Shown here: piece after piece, positions 25,819 to 35,268 of the stretch
How the letters are laid out: each line of letters begins with the position of its first letter
How positions within the stretch are numbered: the stretch's first letter is position 1
From: Bacteroidota bacterium
Lineage (GTDB): Bacteria > Bacteroidota > Bacteroidia > 2-12-FULL-35-15
Length of the DNA stretch: 64,000 bases
Assembly: GCA_017303895.1 (NCBI GenBank)
Contig: JAFLBF010000002.1
Span: 1 to 64,000, forward strand
Direction: 5' to 3'
Notes under the pieces: generated by a model
What the model was told of the DNA's origin: nothing
The model's database searches: none
What the model saw: the letters and a program-made list of their open reading frames with translations, nothing else
Made by a program: the position numbers and the translations under genes

Positions 25819-25835
25819 TATCTATTTTTAATATG

Positions 25836-27374
25836 TTAGTTTCCTAAACCTTGTGGACTACCTACACGTGTCATTGCACAACGGAATCCGATCCATGCTG
25901 TTGACTGACGTTGATCCAAGAATCTTCTGGTTCCAGGTACCATCCAATACGCACGGTCTTTCCAGCTACCACCTTTATAAACACGAGCTTTATCGTTGAT
26001 CATAGAGGTTACGCTATACTCGTACATACCGTTTGATTCAGGTTTTCCTGATGCAGCTGCATCCCAAGGAGCATCCCAAGTAGATCCTAAGATACCTACA
26101 GCTTGTGATTGAACATCACCATCTAAGTAGTTGATGTTGTCAGCATATTTGTAGTTTCTTCTTTCATCCAAGTTATCATCCGGCACAGCGATACTTACAT
26201 CTCTCCAACGAACCATACCCGGGATAGAGATGATGTTACTGTCAGCATCATACTTAATTGTATCGTTGATCATGATACCATCCACATCACGCTCTTGTGT
26301 TTTGAATACGTTACCACGGAATGGACGGAAATCAGCTTTGTCTTCAGGAGATAAAGGACGATAAACATCCATTACCCATTCTGATACGTTACCAGCCATG
26401 TTATATAAACCATAATCGTTTGGCCAATAAGAGAATACTGGAGTTGTAACATCTCCGGCATCATTTAACTGTCCGGCAACACCCATCATATCACCATTAC
26501 TTCTTTGGTAGTTCGCTAAAATTTGTCCTAAGTATTTTGAGTCAGGGTTACGAACACCGGCACCATTCCAAGGGTATAATCTTCTGTCAGTGATACGCTC
26601 ACCGATCGTGTTACCGATCAACCCGTATGCAGCATATTCCCACTCCGCTTCTGTCGGTAGGCGGTAACGTGGTAAGAAGATACCATCTTCCATACGTACT
26701 AAACGGTCGCCACCATTTGGATCCATAGAAGGAATTGGAGTAACAACAGTTCCTTGCCATTTACCAGCTAAATATTGATCCGTATTAAAATATACGTTTT
26801 CGTCAGGAGTAGGATTGTGTTCTAAGATACCTTCACGAATTAAGATAAACTCATTCACGCGGTCAGTTCTCCAAGCACAAAAGTCAGATGCTTGTAACCA
26901 GTTAACACCTACTACAGGATAATCTCTGTAAGATGGATGTCTTAAATAATATTCTACGTAAGGCTCATTGTAAGCCAAACGATCACGCCATACTAATGTA
27001 TCAGGCATTGCTTTCTTAACCACATCATAAAAGTTAGGTCCAAATACACGGTTAGTCCAGTGTAAGTATTCCAAGTAGTCAAGATTACGAACCTCTGTTT
27101 GATCCATATAAAAAGAAGAAACAGTTACACGTCTTGGAATACTATTCCATTCGTATGTAACATCTTGCTCAGCTCTACCCATTGTGAAGGTACCACCTTC
27201 TACAAGGATCAAGCCCGGACCGGTTTCTTGTTCTTCGTAGGGAACAACTTCAAATCCACCATTTTTTGGTTGGTTGTATTCCCAGGCAGTTACCGGTGAG
27301 CGTTCTTTTTGACATGAAGCTAATGTTGCAATTGCTGCACCCACTAGAAGTATTTTGCTCGATACTTTTTTCAT
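25836..27374 (-). CDS. gldJ: Gliding motility lipoprotein GldJ
   Basis: GldJ is an outer-membrane lipoprotein needed for gliding and for T9SS function, where it stabilises GldK. The 512 residues start with a lipoprotein signal (LASC, Cys21) and then form one long sulfatase-modifying-factor (FGE-like) domain: GGTFTMGRAEQDV, RRVTVSSFYMDQTEVRN, MPDTLVWRDRLAYNEPYVEY, YRLPTEAEWEYAAYG, YGLYNMAGNVSEWVMDVYRP and WIGFRCAMTR near the end. The TMGRAEQDV and NEPYVEYYLRHP wording fits GldJ better than GldK. It follows a porP/sprF-type gene and is divergent from porU. Confidence 0.88.
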   Translation of the reverse strand: MKKVSSKILLVGAAIATLASCQKERSPVTAWEYNQPKNGGFEVVPYEEQETGPGLILVEGGTFTMGRAEQDVTYEWNSIPRRVTVSSFYMDQTEVRNLDYLEYLHWTNRVFGPNFYDVVKKAMPDTLVWRDRLAYNEPYVEYYLRHPSYRDYPVVGVNWLQASDFCAWRTDRVNEFILIREGILEHNPTPDENVYFNTDQYLAGKWQGTVVTPIPSMDPNGGDRLVRMEDGIFLPRYRLPTEAEWEYAAYGLIGNTIGERITDRRLYPWNGAGVRNPDSKYLGQILANYQRSNGDMMGVAGQLNDAGDVTTPVFSYWPNDYGLYNMAGNVSEWVMDVYRPLSPEDKADFRPFRGNVFKTQERDVDGIMINDTIKYDADSNIISIPGMVRWRDVSIAVPDDNLDERRNYKYADNINYLDGDVQSQAVGILGSTWDAPWDAAASGKPESNGMYEYSVTSMINDKARVYKGGSWKDRAYWMVPGTRRFLDQRQSTAWIGFRCAMTRVGSPQGLGN

Positions 27375-27433
27375 TTTCTTATTTTTGGTTGATGTAATTT
27401 AAAAACTAAAATTGTTGTGATTTATTGCTTTGT

Positions 27434-28390
27434 TTAGAATGAAGGACAACTTACTGTTCTAAACTTTTTCTTCTTTGGTTTACATTCAAATTGTAATGAG
27501 AAAGAAACCTCGTGCGATCCGGCTGTAGCATTTGTTAATTTAGATACAGTAACATCGTAGCTATATCCGATCTTAAAGAAATGCTGAGTGAATCCGATCA
27601 AAGCAATGAAAGAATCTTGATTTCTGTACCATAAACCACCTACAATAGAACCTCTGTTCACATAAACACCTAAGTTCAATTGTTGGAAGTCCTGCTGTTT
27701 TTGGTACAATACGTTTGGAGAAATATAGGTCTCATTTCCTTTGTCACCAACAGGTAATACCGCACCGGCATGACCTGTTAATTTCATTGGTAATTTACTT
27801 GGCCCGATCAATCCTTCATCAGGTTGTGTTAAGTGATGTGCAGCAAATCCAAAGAAATAACGTTTACTGTATCCTAATAAACCAGCAGAAATATCAACAT
27901 TTGATTTTCTGGATTGTCCTGGAACTTCATTTGTGTTGTAAACAAAACCTCTGCGTTCATCGATCATATCGCCAAATGTTAGTTTGCTCCAGTCGATACT
28001 TTTTTGGAAGTAAGTAGCTTGAAATCCAAACTTCATGGAGAACTCACGATTGATATTCAATTGATATGAATACATCGCAGAAACATTGGTTGTGGTAAGC
28101 GTTCCTTGTCCTGCTTTGTCGTTTGTAACCAATAAACCTAAACCACCTGCCAAGGCATCGAAGTGTTGGTCATAAGAAGCAGAGTAAGTAACATATGTAC
28201 CGGAAATGGCCGGCCACTGATTTCTATAGTTTAAGTTGATTCTAGGGCAACGTGCTGTACCGGCAAAAGCAGGATTCAGATAGAGTGGGTTTGCATAAAA
28301 CTGAGTAAACTCAGGGTCTTGAGCGAATGCGGTTTCGCTAAATCCTAATGAAAACAACACAGTTAAAATTAAAACAATACGCTTTAACAT
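27434..28390 (-). CDS. PorP/SprF family T9SS outer-membrane protein
   Basis: The ATG at 28390 gives a signal peptide cleaved after AFAQ. The mature start DPEFTQFYANPLYLNPAFAG is the hallmark of the PorP/SprF family, outer-membrane barrels that help attach SprB-like adhesins or belong to the T9SS trans-envelope ring. Strand patterns such as GGLGLLVTNDKAGQGT and FSMKFGFQATYFQKSIDWSK follow. With many paralogues per genome, it cannot be said which T9SS role this copy has. It is followed by gldJ after 59 bases. Position next to gldJ and porU argues for a core role. Confidence 0.85.
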   Translation of the reverse strand: MLKRIVLILTVLFSLGFSETAFAQDPEFTQFYANPLYLNPAFAGTARCPRINLNYRNQWPAISGTYVTYSASYDQHFDALAGGLGLLVTNDKAGQGTLTTTNVSAMYSYQLNINREFSMKFGFQATYFQKSIDWSKLTFGDMIDERRGFVYNTNEVPGQSRKSNVDISAGLLGYSKRYFFGFAAHHLTQPDEGLIGPSKLPMKLTGHAGAVLPVGDKGNETYISPNVLYQKQQDFQQLNLGVYVNRGSIVGGLWYRNQDSFIALIGFTQHFFKIGYSYDVTVSKLTNATAGSHEVSFSLQFECKPKKKKFRTVSCPSF

Positions 28391-28518
28391 AATAAACCTA
28401 GTTTTAATGGGACACAATTATACACCTTTTTTTTAATAAAGTTTCAATTTAAACAAAATATTACACAATAAAGCATGGAATACTTCGTTCAAATCTCTAA
28501 ATGAAATGTTATAAGTTA

Positions 28519-28548
28519 CAAATTTAATTAAAATTTAATACCAAACAA
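28519..28548 (-). promoter_or_regulatory. Possible promoter of the porP/sprF-gldJ transcript
   Basis: On the minus strand TTG (28546-28548), 19 bases, then TAAATTTG (28519-28526). It leaves a 5' leader of roughly 120 bases before the porP start at 28390. Confidence 0.4.
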
Positions 28549-28569
28549 CTATTTTACCTTAATTTTAGT

Positions 28570-28577
28570 TAAATTTG
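28570..28577 (+). promoter_or_regulatory. Possible -7 element for porU
   Basis: TAAATTTG matches TAnnTTTG and lies 18 bases before the porU ATG at 28596. No clear -33 box, and the divergent porP promoter lies close by. Confidence 0.35.
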
Positions 28578-28595
28578 GGATCCAATTTTTCCAAT

Positions 28596-31500
28596 ATGAT
28601 GAGAAAAAAAATAAGCTTGTTGATTGCCTTCTTTTTAGTTGTGAGTTCTTATGCTCAAAAGAAGATTGATCAAGCACAGTACCAGATCCGCTGGGATGGT
28701 TTGAGGGAAGAAAAGTACCTCGAGACTGATTTTATGCGCTTGCTTAGCTTTGAGGGGGCCCAATATGCCTTTGAAGATGCATTTTTACCAAGGTATTTCC
28801 AAAAAGTGGAACTTTCTTCCGATGTGGATCAGTTTTCTGCGACTATAGTTAATGCAAAATATGGTTTATTGTCTGATAATGAGACTTCTACAATAAAAGA
28901 TCTTTCTAAAATAACACAGTCAATAAGCATTCGTTCCAATGTATTAAGATCCAAGGGAAACAAAAGCGGAATGATATCTTTTATCCCGCTTCGTAAAAAT
29001 CCGACAACCGGGCAAATAGAAAAATTAGTATCCTTCGATTTACAAATAAATGTCGAAAATTCAACGCGAAGTTCAATTCGTGCTAATTCATATGTTTCTA
29101 ATTCGGTTCTAAAAACTGGAGATTGGTACAAAATAGCAATTGCCGCAGATGGAGTATATAAGATCGATAAAACTTTTTTAGAAAATTTAGGCTTAGATCT
29201 AGATAATCTTGATCCAAGAAATATCCGTATTTATGGTAATGGTGGAGTAATGTTGCCAGAACTTAACTCTGAAATGCATTCTGACGATTTATTAGAAAAC
29301 GCAATTTATGTCCAAGGGGAAAGTGATGGTGTGTTTAATGCTTCGGATTATGTTTTGTTCTATGGTAAGGCAACAGTTGGTTGGGAATACGACTCAACAA
29401 CAAGTTGTCCTTCGTTTCAACATATAGAACATTTGTATGCCGATTCGGCTTTTTATTTTTTAACAGTTGATCTGGGGCCTGGTAAAAGGATTCAGGATAT
29501 AGCATCTTCATCTGCAAGCCCAACACATGTGGTATCATCTTTTGATGACTACGCATTTCATGAAAGCGATAATGTGAATTTTATTAAAACGGGTAGACAA
29601 TGGTTTGGAGAGTTATTTGATAATGTTTCTTCTTATAATTTTTCTTTTTCTTTTCCGAATATTGTTACCACATCACCTGTGAATGTAAAAGTTGCTTTAG
29701 CATCCCGTCTGGTTATTTCAGGTTCATCTTCAAATGCTAATTATGCTATTAATAGCGGTTCGGGAAGTGCCACCTTGTCAATTCCAAGTGTAGATGGAAG
29801 TTTATATAGTGATTATGCTCGTGTGGCCTCCACTTGTTACAGTTATAATTCATCTTCTTCTGTAATAACTGTAAATGTGAGTAAACAAACGGCTAATGCA
29901 ACAGCTTGGTTGGATTACATCATTGTAAATGCCAGAAGGAGTTTGATCATGAGTGGCGCTCAAATGAAATTTAGAGATACTCAATCAGCAGGCCTTGGAA
30001 ATATTGCACAATACAGTTTGACGAGTACTACTCCTGTTACTGTTTGGAATATTACGGATATAACAAATGTGAATAATCAAATGTTGTCTGTTTCAGGTTC
30101 TAATTACCAGTTCACGTTACCAACGGATTCAATCAATGAATTTATTGCATTTGCATCCTCTTCTTTTTTGTCACCCAAAAAGGTAGGTAAAATAGAAAAT
30201 CAGGATCTACATGGAATCGGACCAAAAGACTATATCATTGTTGCTCATCCCAATTTTTACAACGAAGCTGTTCAATTAGCTTTGTTTCATGAAACAAACG
30301 ATACAATCTCAACAGTAGTTGTTACCCCTCAGCAGATCTATAATGAATTTTCATCAGGAACCAGAGATGCATCAGCTATACGTAATTTTTTAAAGATGTT
30401 TTATGATAGAGCAACAACTGCCTCTGAATACCCTAAATACCTTTTGCTATTTGGCGATGGCTCTTACGAAAATAAAAAAGATTATTCAGGCAACACTAAT
30501 TTCATTCCAACTTATCAATCATTTAACTCTACGATCATTACTCAGTCATATGTGTCGGATGATTATTTTGGATTGCTGGATGATGGTGAGGGTTTATTTA
30601 CATCTGATGCCGTAGATATAGGAATTGGACGTTTTCCTGTAAAAACAAAAGCGGAAGCGATCAGTTGTATCAATAAGGTGTTTTCATACACAAGAAAAGG
30701 GTTTGATTATAATGCTGTAGCAGATGCTTGTACTTCCGGATCTGCATCATCTTCCCCTTTTGGAGATTGGAGAAATGTCATTTCTTTTGTTGCAGACGAT
30801 GAAGATGGTGGCTTGCATCAAAAAGATGCGGATAAGTTAGCTACATTGGTTGATACAACTTATAATAACTACAATGTCGACAAGGTTTATTTAGATGCAT
30901 TTGTACAAGAAACTACGCCTGGTGGACAACGTTATCCTGCAGCTAAAGAAGCAGTGAATAAACGTTTTGAAAAAGGGTGTTTGATCTGGAATTACACTGG
31001 TCATGGCGGTGAGTTAGGCTTGGCTCATGAGCGTTTGGTAGAAGTGTCGGATGTTAATAGCTGGACGAACATTAATAATTTACCATTGGTATTTACTGCC
31101 ACTTGTGAGTTTACTCGTTATGATGACCCTGAAAGAACTTCGGCCGGTGAAATGGTCTTCTTAAACCCTTCCGGTGGTGCTATTGCTATGTTCAGTACTG
31201 TGCGTGTAGTGTTTGCAGGGCCTAATTTTTTATTGAATCAGGAATTTTATAAAGCATTAGAAACCCCGGTAAATGGCAAAAAACCTACTCTTGGCGATCT
31301 TTATTATTACATGAAAAATCAGCCGATTGGTACAGCTCTGAATAGCCGGAGTTTTACTTTAGTTGGAGATCCTGCCTTACGGTTGGCGTATCCAGAGTAT
31401 AATGTATCAACTGATTCTATCAATTCTATTGCAATAACGAGTACTTCTTTAGATACCATTAAAGCACTTTCAACAATAACCATAAGTGGATTTGTTAGAG

Positions 31501-32483
31501 ATGGTAATAATAATATAATGACGGGATTTAACGGGATACTTTATCCTACGGTTTACGACAAAACCCAAAGTGTTAATACACTTGTGAATGATGGGCCTGC
31601 AACTCCTCCTTTTACATTTAAATTTCAGAAGAACGTGCTTTACAAAGGAAAAGTGAGTGTTTCAAATGGCTATTTCAAATATTCATTTATTGTTCCCAAA
31701 GATATCTTATATAATTATGGAATTGGTCGTATCAGTTATTATGTTCAAAATGGATCAGAGGATGGTCGTGGGTTTTATGAAAAGATAATTATTGGTGGGA
31801 CAGATAACAATGCGCCAGCTGATTCTAAAGGGCCGGAAGTTAGCTTATATCTGAACGATGATAAATTCGTATTTGGAGGTATTACAGATGAAACGCCTGA
31901 TCTGTTCGCAAAAGTTAAAGATGACAACGGAGTTAATACGGTTGGTAATGGTATTGGGCATGATATTACAGCGGTGTTGGATGCTAATACTGATAATTCC
32001 ATTGTGCTAAATGACTATTACCAATCTGATCTCAATAGTTATAAAACAGGAACTATCCGATATCCATTCTCAACATTATCTGAGGGGCAACATACACTTA
32101 CCCTAAAGGTTTGGGATGTATATAATAATTCTTCTCAAACCTATACGGAGTTTGTTGTTGCAAAATCTGCCGATCTAGCACTGAGTCATGTTTTGAATTA
32201 TCCGAATCCATTCACGACTAAAACGGCATTTTATTTTGAACATAATCAGTGTTGTCAAACATTGGAAGTGGAGCTTCAAGTGTTTACTATATCAGGTAAA
32301 TTAGTTAAAACGATCACCGATTTTGTTACTGCTGAAGGAAATCGATCAGATCCTATTTACTGGGATGGTCGTGATGACTTTGGCGATAAGATCGGAAAAG
32401 GAGTATATGTTTATAAGTTGAAAGTGAAGAACTCTACAGGCAGTTCAGCAGAACAAATAGAAAAGCTTGTCATTTTAAATTAA
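28596..32483 (+). CDS. porU: Type IX secretion system sortase PorU
   Basis: PorU is the cell-surface cysteine protease that removes C-terminal sorting domains from T9SS cargo and attaches the cargo to the surface. The ATG at 28596 gives 1295 residues with a signal peptide ending near SYAQ. A gingipain-like C25 peptidase domain lies in the second half, with catalytic His803 in NYTGHGGELGLAH and Cys837 in FTATCEFTRYDDPERTS, 34 residues apart. The end (LNYPNPFTTKTAFYF to GKGVYVYKLKV) is a FlgD-like Ig domain. It is followed 25 bases later by porV, its partner. Its cargo would include the six sorting-domain proteins in this window. Confidence 0.93.
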   Translation: MMRKKISLLIAFFLVVSSYAQKKIDQAQYQIRWDGLREEKYLETDFMRLLSFEGAQYAFEDAFLPRYFQKVELSSDVDQFSATIVNAKYGLLSDNETSTIKDLSKITQSISIRSNVLRSKGNKSGMISFIPLRKNPTTGQIEKLVSFDLQINVENSTRSSIRANSYVSNSVLKTGDWYKIAIAADGVYKIDKTFLENLGLDLDNLDPRNIRIYGNGGVMLPELNSEMHSDDLLENAIYVQGESDGVFNASDYVLFYGKATVGWEYDSTTSCPSFQHIEHLYADSAFYFLTVDLGPGKRIQDIASSSASPTHVVSSFDDYAFHESDNVNFIKTGRQWFGELFDNVSSYNFSFSFPNIVTTSPVNVKVALASRLVISGSSSNANYAINSGSGSATLSIPSVDGSLYSDYARVASTCYSYNSSSSVITVNVSKQTANATAWLDYIIVNARRSLIMSGAQMKFRDTQSAGLGNIAQYSLTSTTPVTVWNITDITNVNNQMLSVSGSNYQFTLPTDSINEFIAFASSSFLSPKKVGKIENQDLHGIGPKDYIIVAHPNFYNEAVQLALFHETNDTISTVVVTPQQIYNEFSSGTRDASAIRNFLKMFYDRATTASEYPKYLLLFGDGSYENKKDYSGNTNFIPTYQSFNSTIITQSYVSDDYFGLLDDGEGLFTSDAVDIGIGRFPVKTKAEAISCINKVFSYTRKGFDYNAVADACTSGSASSSPFGDWRNVISFVADDEDGGLHQKDADKLATLVDTTYNNYNVDKVYLDAFVQETTPGGQRYPAAKEAVNKRFEKGCLIWNYTGHGGELGLAHERLVEVSDVNSWTNINNLPLVFTATCEFTRYDDPERTSAGEMVFLNPSGGAIAMFSTVRVVFAGPNFLLNQEFYKALETPVNGKKPTLGDLYYYMKNQPIGTALNSRSFTLVGDPALRLAYPEYNVSTDSINSIAITSTSLDTIKALSTITISGFVRDGNNNIMTGFNGILYPTVYDKTQSVNTLVNDGPATPPFTFKFQKNVLYKGKVSVSNGYFKYSFIVPKDILYNYGIGRISYYVQNGSEDGRGFYEKIIIGGTDNNAPADSKGPEVSLYLNDDKFVFGGITDETPDLFAKVKDDNGVNTVGNGIGHDITAVLDANTDNSIVLNDYYQSDLNSYKTGTIRYPFSTLSEGQHTLTLKVWDVYNNSSQTYTEFVVAKSADLALSHVLNYPNPFTTKTAFYFEHNQCCQTLEVELQVFTISGKLVKTITDFVTAEGNRSDPIYWDGRDDFGDKIGKGVYVYKLKVKNSTGSSAEQIEKLVILN

Positions 32484-32508
32484 TTAGTACATTAGCAATC
32501 CCAAAAAA

Positions 32509-33765
32509 ATGAGTAGGATGAATTATATGAATAGATATGGTATTTGTGCGGTAGCAACATTGGTTTTATTTTCTTTTGGAAATACAGTTCAGGCACAGTC
32601 AACACAAAATCAAAGAGCCGATGAGGTGCAGTTAAATACAATCACTACAGCTGTTCCGTTCTTGTTGATCACTCCTGATTCAAGAGCCGGTGGAATGGGT
32701 GATGTGGGTGTTGCTTCTTCAACGGATGTAAACTCCATTCATTGGAATCCATCCAAATTGGCGTTTGCAGATAAAAAAATGGGTATTGGTGTTTCATATA
32801 CACCTTGGTTAAGAGCATTGGTTCCGGATATCAACTTGGCTTACTTGTCGGGTTATTACAAAACAAAAAAACGCGGAACGATCGGTGCATCACTTCGCTA
32901 TTTTTCATTAGGCGATATTACCTTTACAGATAATAATGGTAATACAATTGGCCAATTCCGTCCCAATGAATTTGCTGTTGATGTTGCTTATGCAATTAAG
33001 TTGTCGGATAATTTTTCTGCCGGTGGTGCTGTTCGATTTGTAAATTCTAATTTAACCGGTGGTGCATTGGTGGAAGGTTCTCAAACAAAGGCAGGTCGTT
33101 CTATTGCTGTTGACGTTTCTGCATTGTATAAAAAAGACAAGATTAAATTGCAAGATAAAAAAGCAACAGCAGCGGTTGGTTTAAATATTTCGAATATTGG
33201 GAATAAGATGTCGTATTCCGATAGAGGCGGAGCAAACAGTGCTAATTTTATTCCGATCAATTTACGTTTAGGAGGATCATTAACGGTTCTGTTAGATGAT
33301 TACAACAGCATTGCGATCATGGCCGATGTAAATAAATTATTGGTACCTACACCACCCACTTATGAGTTGGATACAAATGGAGCGGTAGTGTATAAAGGTG
33401 GTCAGCCTGTTATTTTAGCCGGTAAAGATCCTAACAGAGGTGTTGCTGAAGGAATGTTTGGTTCTTTCAACGATGCTCCGGGTGGAAGTAAAGAAGAGTT
33501 GAGAGAGATCAATTATTCTTTGGGTATGGAATATTGGTACAACAAATTGTTTGCTGTTCGTGTAGGTTATTTCTACGAGCATCCAACAAAAGGAAACCGT
33601 CAGTATTTTACACTTGGAGCAGGTGTTAAATACAATGTATTCGGTTTAGATTTTGCTTATTTGATCCCGACACAGCAACGTAATCCATTAGAGAATACAT
33701 TACGATTTACACTCACATTCGACTTTGATGCATTCAAAGCTCAGAATGATGAAAAAACAGAATAG
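32509..33765 (+). CDS. porV: Type IX secretion system outer-membrane protein PorV
   Basis: PorV is the FadL-like barrel that collects cargo from the SprA translocon and delivers it to PorU. The 418 residues begin with a signal peptide (ending VQAQ). The mature N-terminal part contains the family's AVPFLLITPDSRAGGMGDVG, followed by VASSTDVNSIHWNPSKLAFA, which is diagnostic for PorV/LptO, and barrel strands to the end (LRFTLTFDFDAF). It is co-transcribed with porU and ends at a strong terminator. Confidence 0.94.
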   Translation: MSRMNYMNRYGICAVATLVLFSFGNTVQAQSTQNQRADEVQLNTITTAVPFLLITPDSRAGGMGDVGVASSTDVNSIHWNPSKLAFADKKMGIGVSYTPWLRALVPDINLAYLSGYYKTKKRGTIGASLRYFSLGDITFTDNNGNTIGQFRPNEFAVDVAYAIKLSDNFSAGGAVRFVNSNLTGGALVEGSQTKAGRSIAVDVSALYKKDKIKLQDKKATAAVGLNISNIGNKMSYSDRGGANSANFIPINLRLGGSLTVLLDDYNSIAIMADVNKLLVPTPPTYELDTNGAVVYKGGQPVILAGKDPNRGVAEGMFGSFNDAPGGSKEELREINYSLGMEYWYNKLFAVRVGYFYEHPTKGNRQYFTLGAGVKYNVFGLDFAYLIPTQQRNPLENTLRFTLTFDFDAFKAQNDEKTE

Positions 33766-33771
33766 TCATTG

Positions 33772-33797
33772 ATCCCGCAATTGCGGGATTTTTTTTG
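33772..33797 (+). terminator. Intrinsic terminator of porUV
   Basis: ATCCCGC-aatt-GCGGGAT palindrome followed by eight T residues, seven bases after the porV stop codon. It ends 12 bases before the ispF start. Confidence 0.85.
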
Positions 33798-33809
33798 AAA
33801 ATAAAATGT

Positions 33810-34289
33810 ATGAAAATTAAAGTAGGTTTTGGTTTTGATGTTCATCAGCTGAAAGAAGGAAAAGAGCTTTGGCTGGGTGGAATTAAATTAGAAGCAGTAA
33901 AAGGTGCTGTTGGTCATTCCGATGCGGATGTTTTGATACATGCTATTTGCGATGCTTTGCTGGGAGCTGCAGGAATGCGTGATATTGGCTATCATTTTCC
34001 GGATACATCAGGAGAGTTCAAAGGAATTGATAGTAAGATCCTGTTGGCGCGTGTGGTTGAATTATTGAAAAAAGAAAATTATTCGATCGGGAATATTGAT
34101 TGTTCTCTGGTATTAGAAAAGCCTAAGATCAATCCGCATATAGAAACCATGAAACAAACATTGGCTCCTATCCTGGGAGTTGACATTACTGATATCGGTA
34201 TAAAAGCAACCACCAATGAGAAATTGGGATATGTAGGACGGGAAGAAGGGGTTTGTGCTTATGCAGTGGCATTGATACAAAAAGGCTAA
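33810..34289 (+). CDS. ispF: 2-C-methyl-D-erythritol 2,4-cyclodiphosphate synthase
   Basis: IspF closes the cyclic diphosphate in the MEP pathway to isoprenoids. The ATG at 33810 gives 159 residues, exactly the usual length; an upstream TTG would begin inside the terminator. Zinc ligands and active-site residues are visible in GFGFDVHQL (Asp8 and His10) and in GHSDADVLIHAICDALLGAA. ATTNEKLGYVGREEGV is the conserved C-terminal signature. It shows that this organism uses the MEP route. Confidence 0.96.
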   Translation: MKIKVGFGFDVHQLKEGKELWLGGIKLEAVKGAVGHSDADVLIHAICDALLGAAGMRDIGYHFPDTSGEFKGIDSKILLARVVELLKKENYSIGNIDCSLVLEKPKINPHIETMKQTLAPILGVDITDIGIKATTNEKLGYVGREEGVCAYAVALIQKG

Positions 34290-34310
34290 TGAAATTTCAT
34301 TAGCCTTTTT
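34279..34310. terminator. Bidirectional terminator between ispF and thyA
   Basis: A near-perfect palindrome, AAAGGCTAATGAAA facing TTTCATTAGCCTTT, includes the ispF stop codon and has A and T runs on its flanks. It ends six bases before the thyA stop, so it serves both genes. Confidence 0.85.
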
Positions 34311-34315
34311 CCTTT

Positions 34316-35110
34316 TTAAACTGCTACAGCAGCTTTTATGTGTGGATGCGGATCGTATCCTTCTAATGTAAAGTCTTCGAATTTAAATCCAAAAATATCT
34401 TTTACTTCAGGGTTGATCTTCAGTGTAGGTAATTTTCTGAAATCACGTGTGAGCTGCAATTTTGCTTGTTCAATGTGATTGGAGTAGAGGTGTGCATCGC
34501 CTAATGTATGAACAAACTCTCCGGGTTTTAAATTGCAAACTTGCGCCATCATCATTGTTAAGATAGCATACGATGCAATGTTAAATGGAACGCCTAAAAA
34601 TATATCAGCGCTGCGTTGATAAAGCTGGCAGCTTAATTTTCCATCGGCTACATAAAACTGAAAAAATGCATGACAAGGAGGTAATTTCATTTTATCGATC
34701 TCGCCCACATTCCAGGCACTTACGATCATTCGTCTGCTATCCGGGTTATTTTTAATTTGATTGACTACTTGTGTGATCTGATCGATGGTTCTGCCATCGG
34801 CCGCTTGCCAGCTTCTCCATTGTGAACCGTAAACCGGACCCAAATTCCCGTTCTCATCAGCCCATTCATCCCAAATACTTACGCCATTTTCTTTTAAATA
34901 TTTGATATTGGTCTCACCTTTCAAGAACCATAATAATTCATGTAAAATGGATTTTAAATGCAATTTTTTTGTAGTAAGCATTGGAAATCCTTCTTGCAGA
35001 TCGAATCGCATTTGATAGCCAAAAAGACTGATAGTTCCTGTTCCTGTTCTATCTGTTTTGGTAGCACCTGTTTCCAAAACATGCTTCATTAGATCGTGAT
35101 ATTGTTTCAT
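34316..35110 (-). CDS. thyA: Thymidylate synthase
   Basis: ThyA methylates dUMP to dTMP using methylenetetrahydrofolate. The protein has 264 residues, the same as E. coli ThyA, and the nucleophile is Cys146 in [29 protein letters not shown] and [11 protein letters not shown] are the other family signatures. It has a 158-base upstream gap and no obvious operon partner. Confidence 0.97.
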   Translation of the reverse strand: MKQYHDLMKHVLETGATKTDRTGTGTISLFGYQMRFDLQEGFPMLTTKKLHLKSILHELLWFLKGETNIKYLKENGVSIWDEWADENGNLGPVYGSQWRSWQAADGRTIDQITQVVNQIKNNPDSRRMIVSAWNVGEIDKMKLPPCHAFFQFYVADGKLSCQLYQRSADIFLGVPFNIASYAILTMMMAQVCNLKPGEFVHTLGDAHLYSNHIEQAKLQLTRDFRKLPTLKINPEVKDIFGFKFEDFTLEGYDPHPHIKAAVAV

Positions 35111-35268
35111 TCTATCGAATATTTCAATTGGTTAGTTTGTAATAAAGATCAGCTGTATCAGCAATGATTTTACTGAGTAAAGTTACAGCGATTTTTGAAG
35201 CATCCTTCCTTTGGAAGTTGCCATAATATTCACAAATAATTAACTATTGAAAAAATTGGGAGGTGTTA

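Noticed and set aside
35111-35268. Possible small RNA or riboswitch in the gap upstream of thyA
   Set aside because: Only a short CTTCC-ttt-GGAAG hairpin was seen; no known riboswitch core or terminator follows it.
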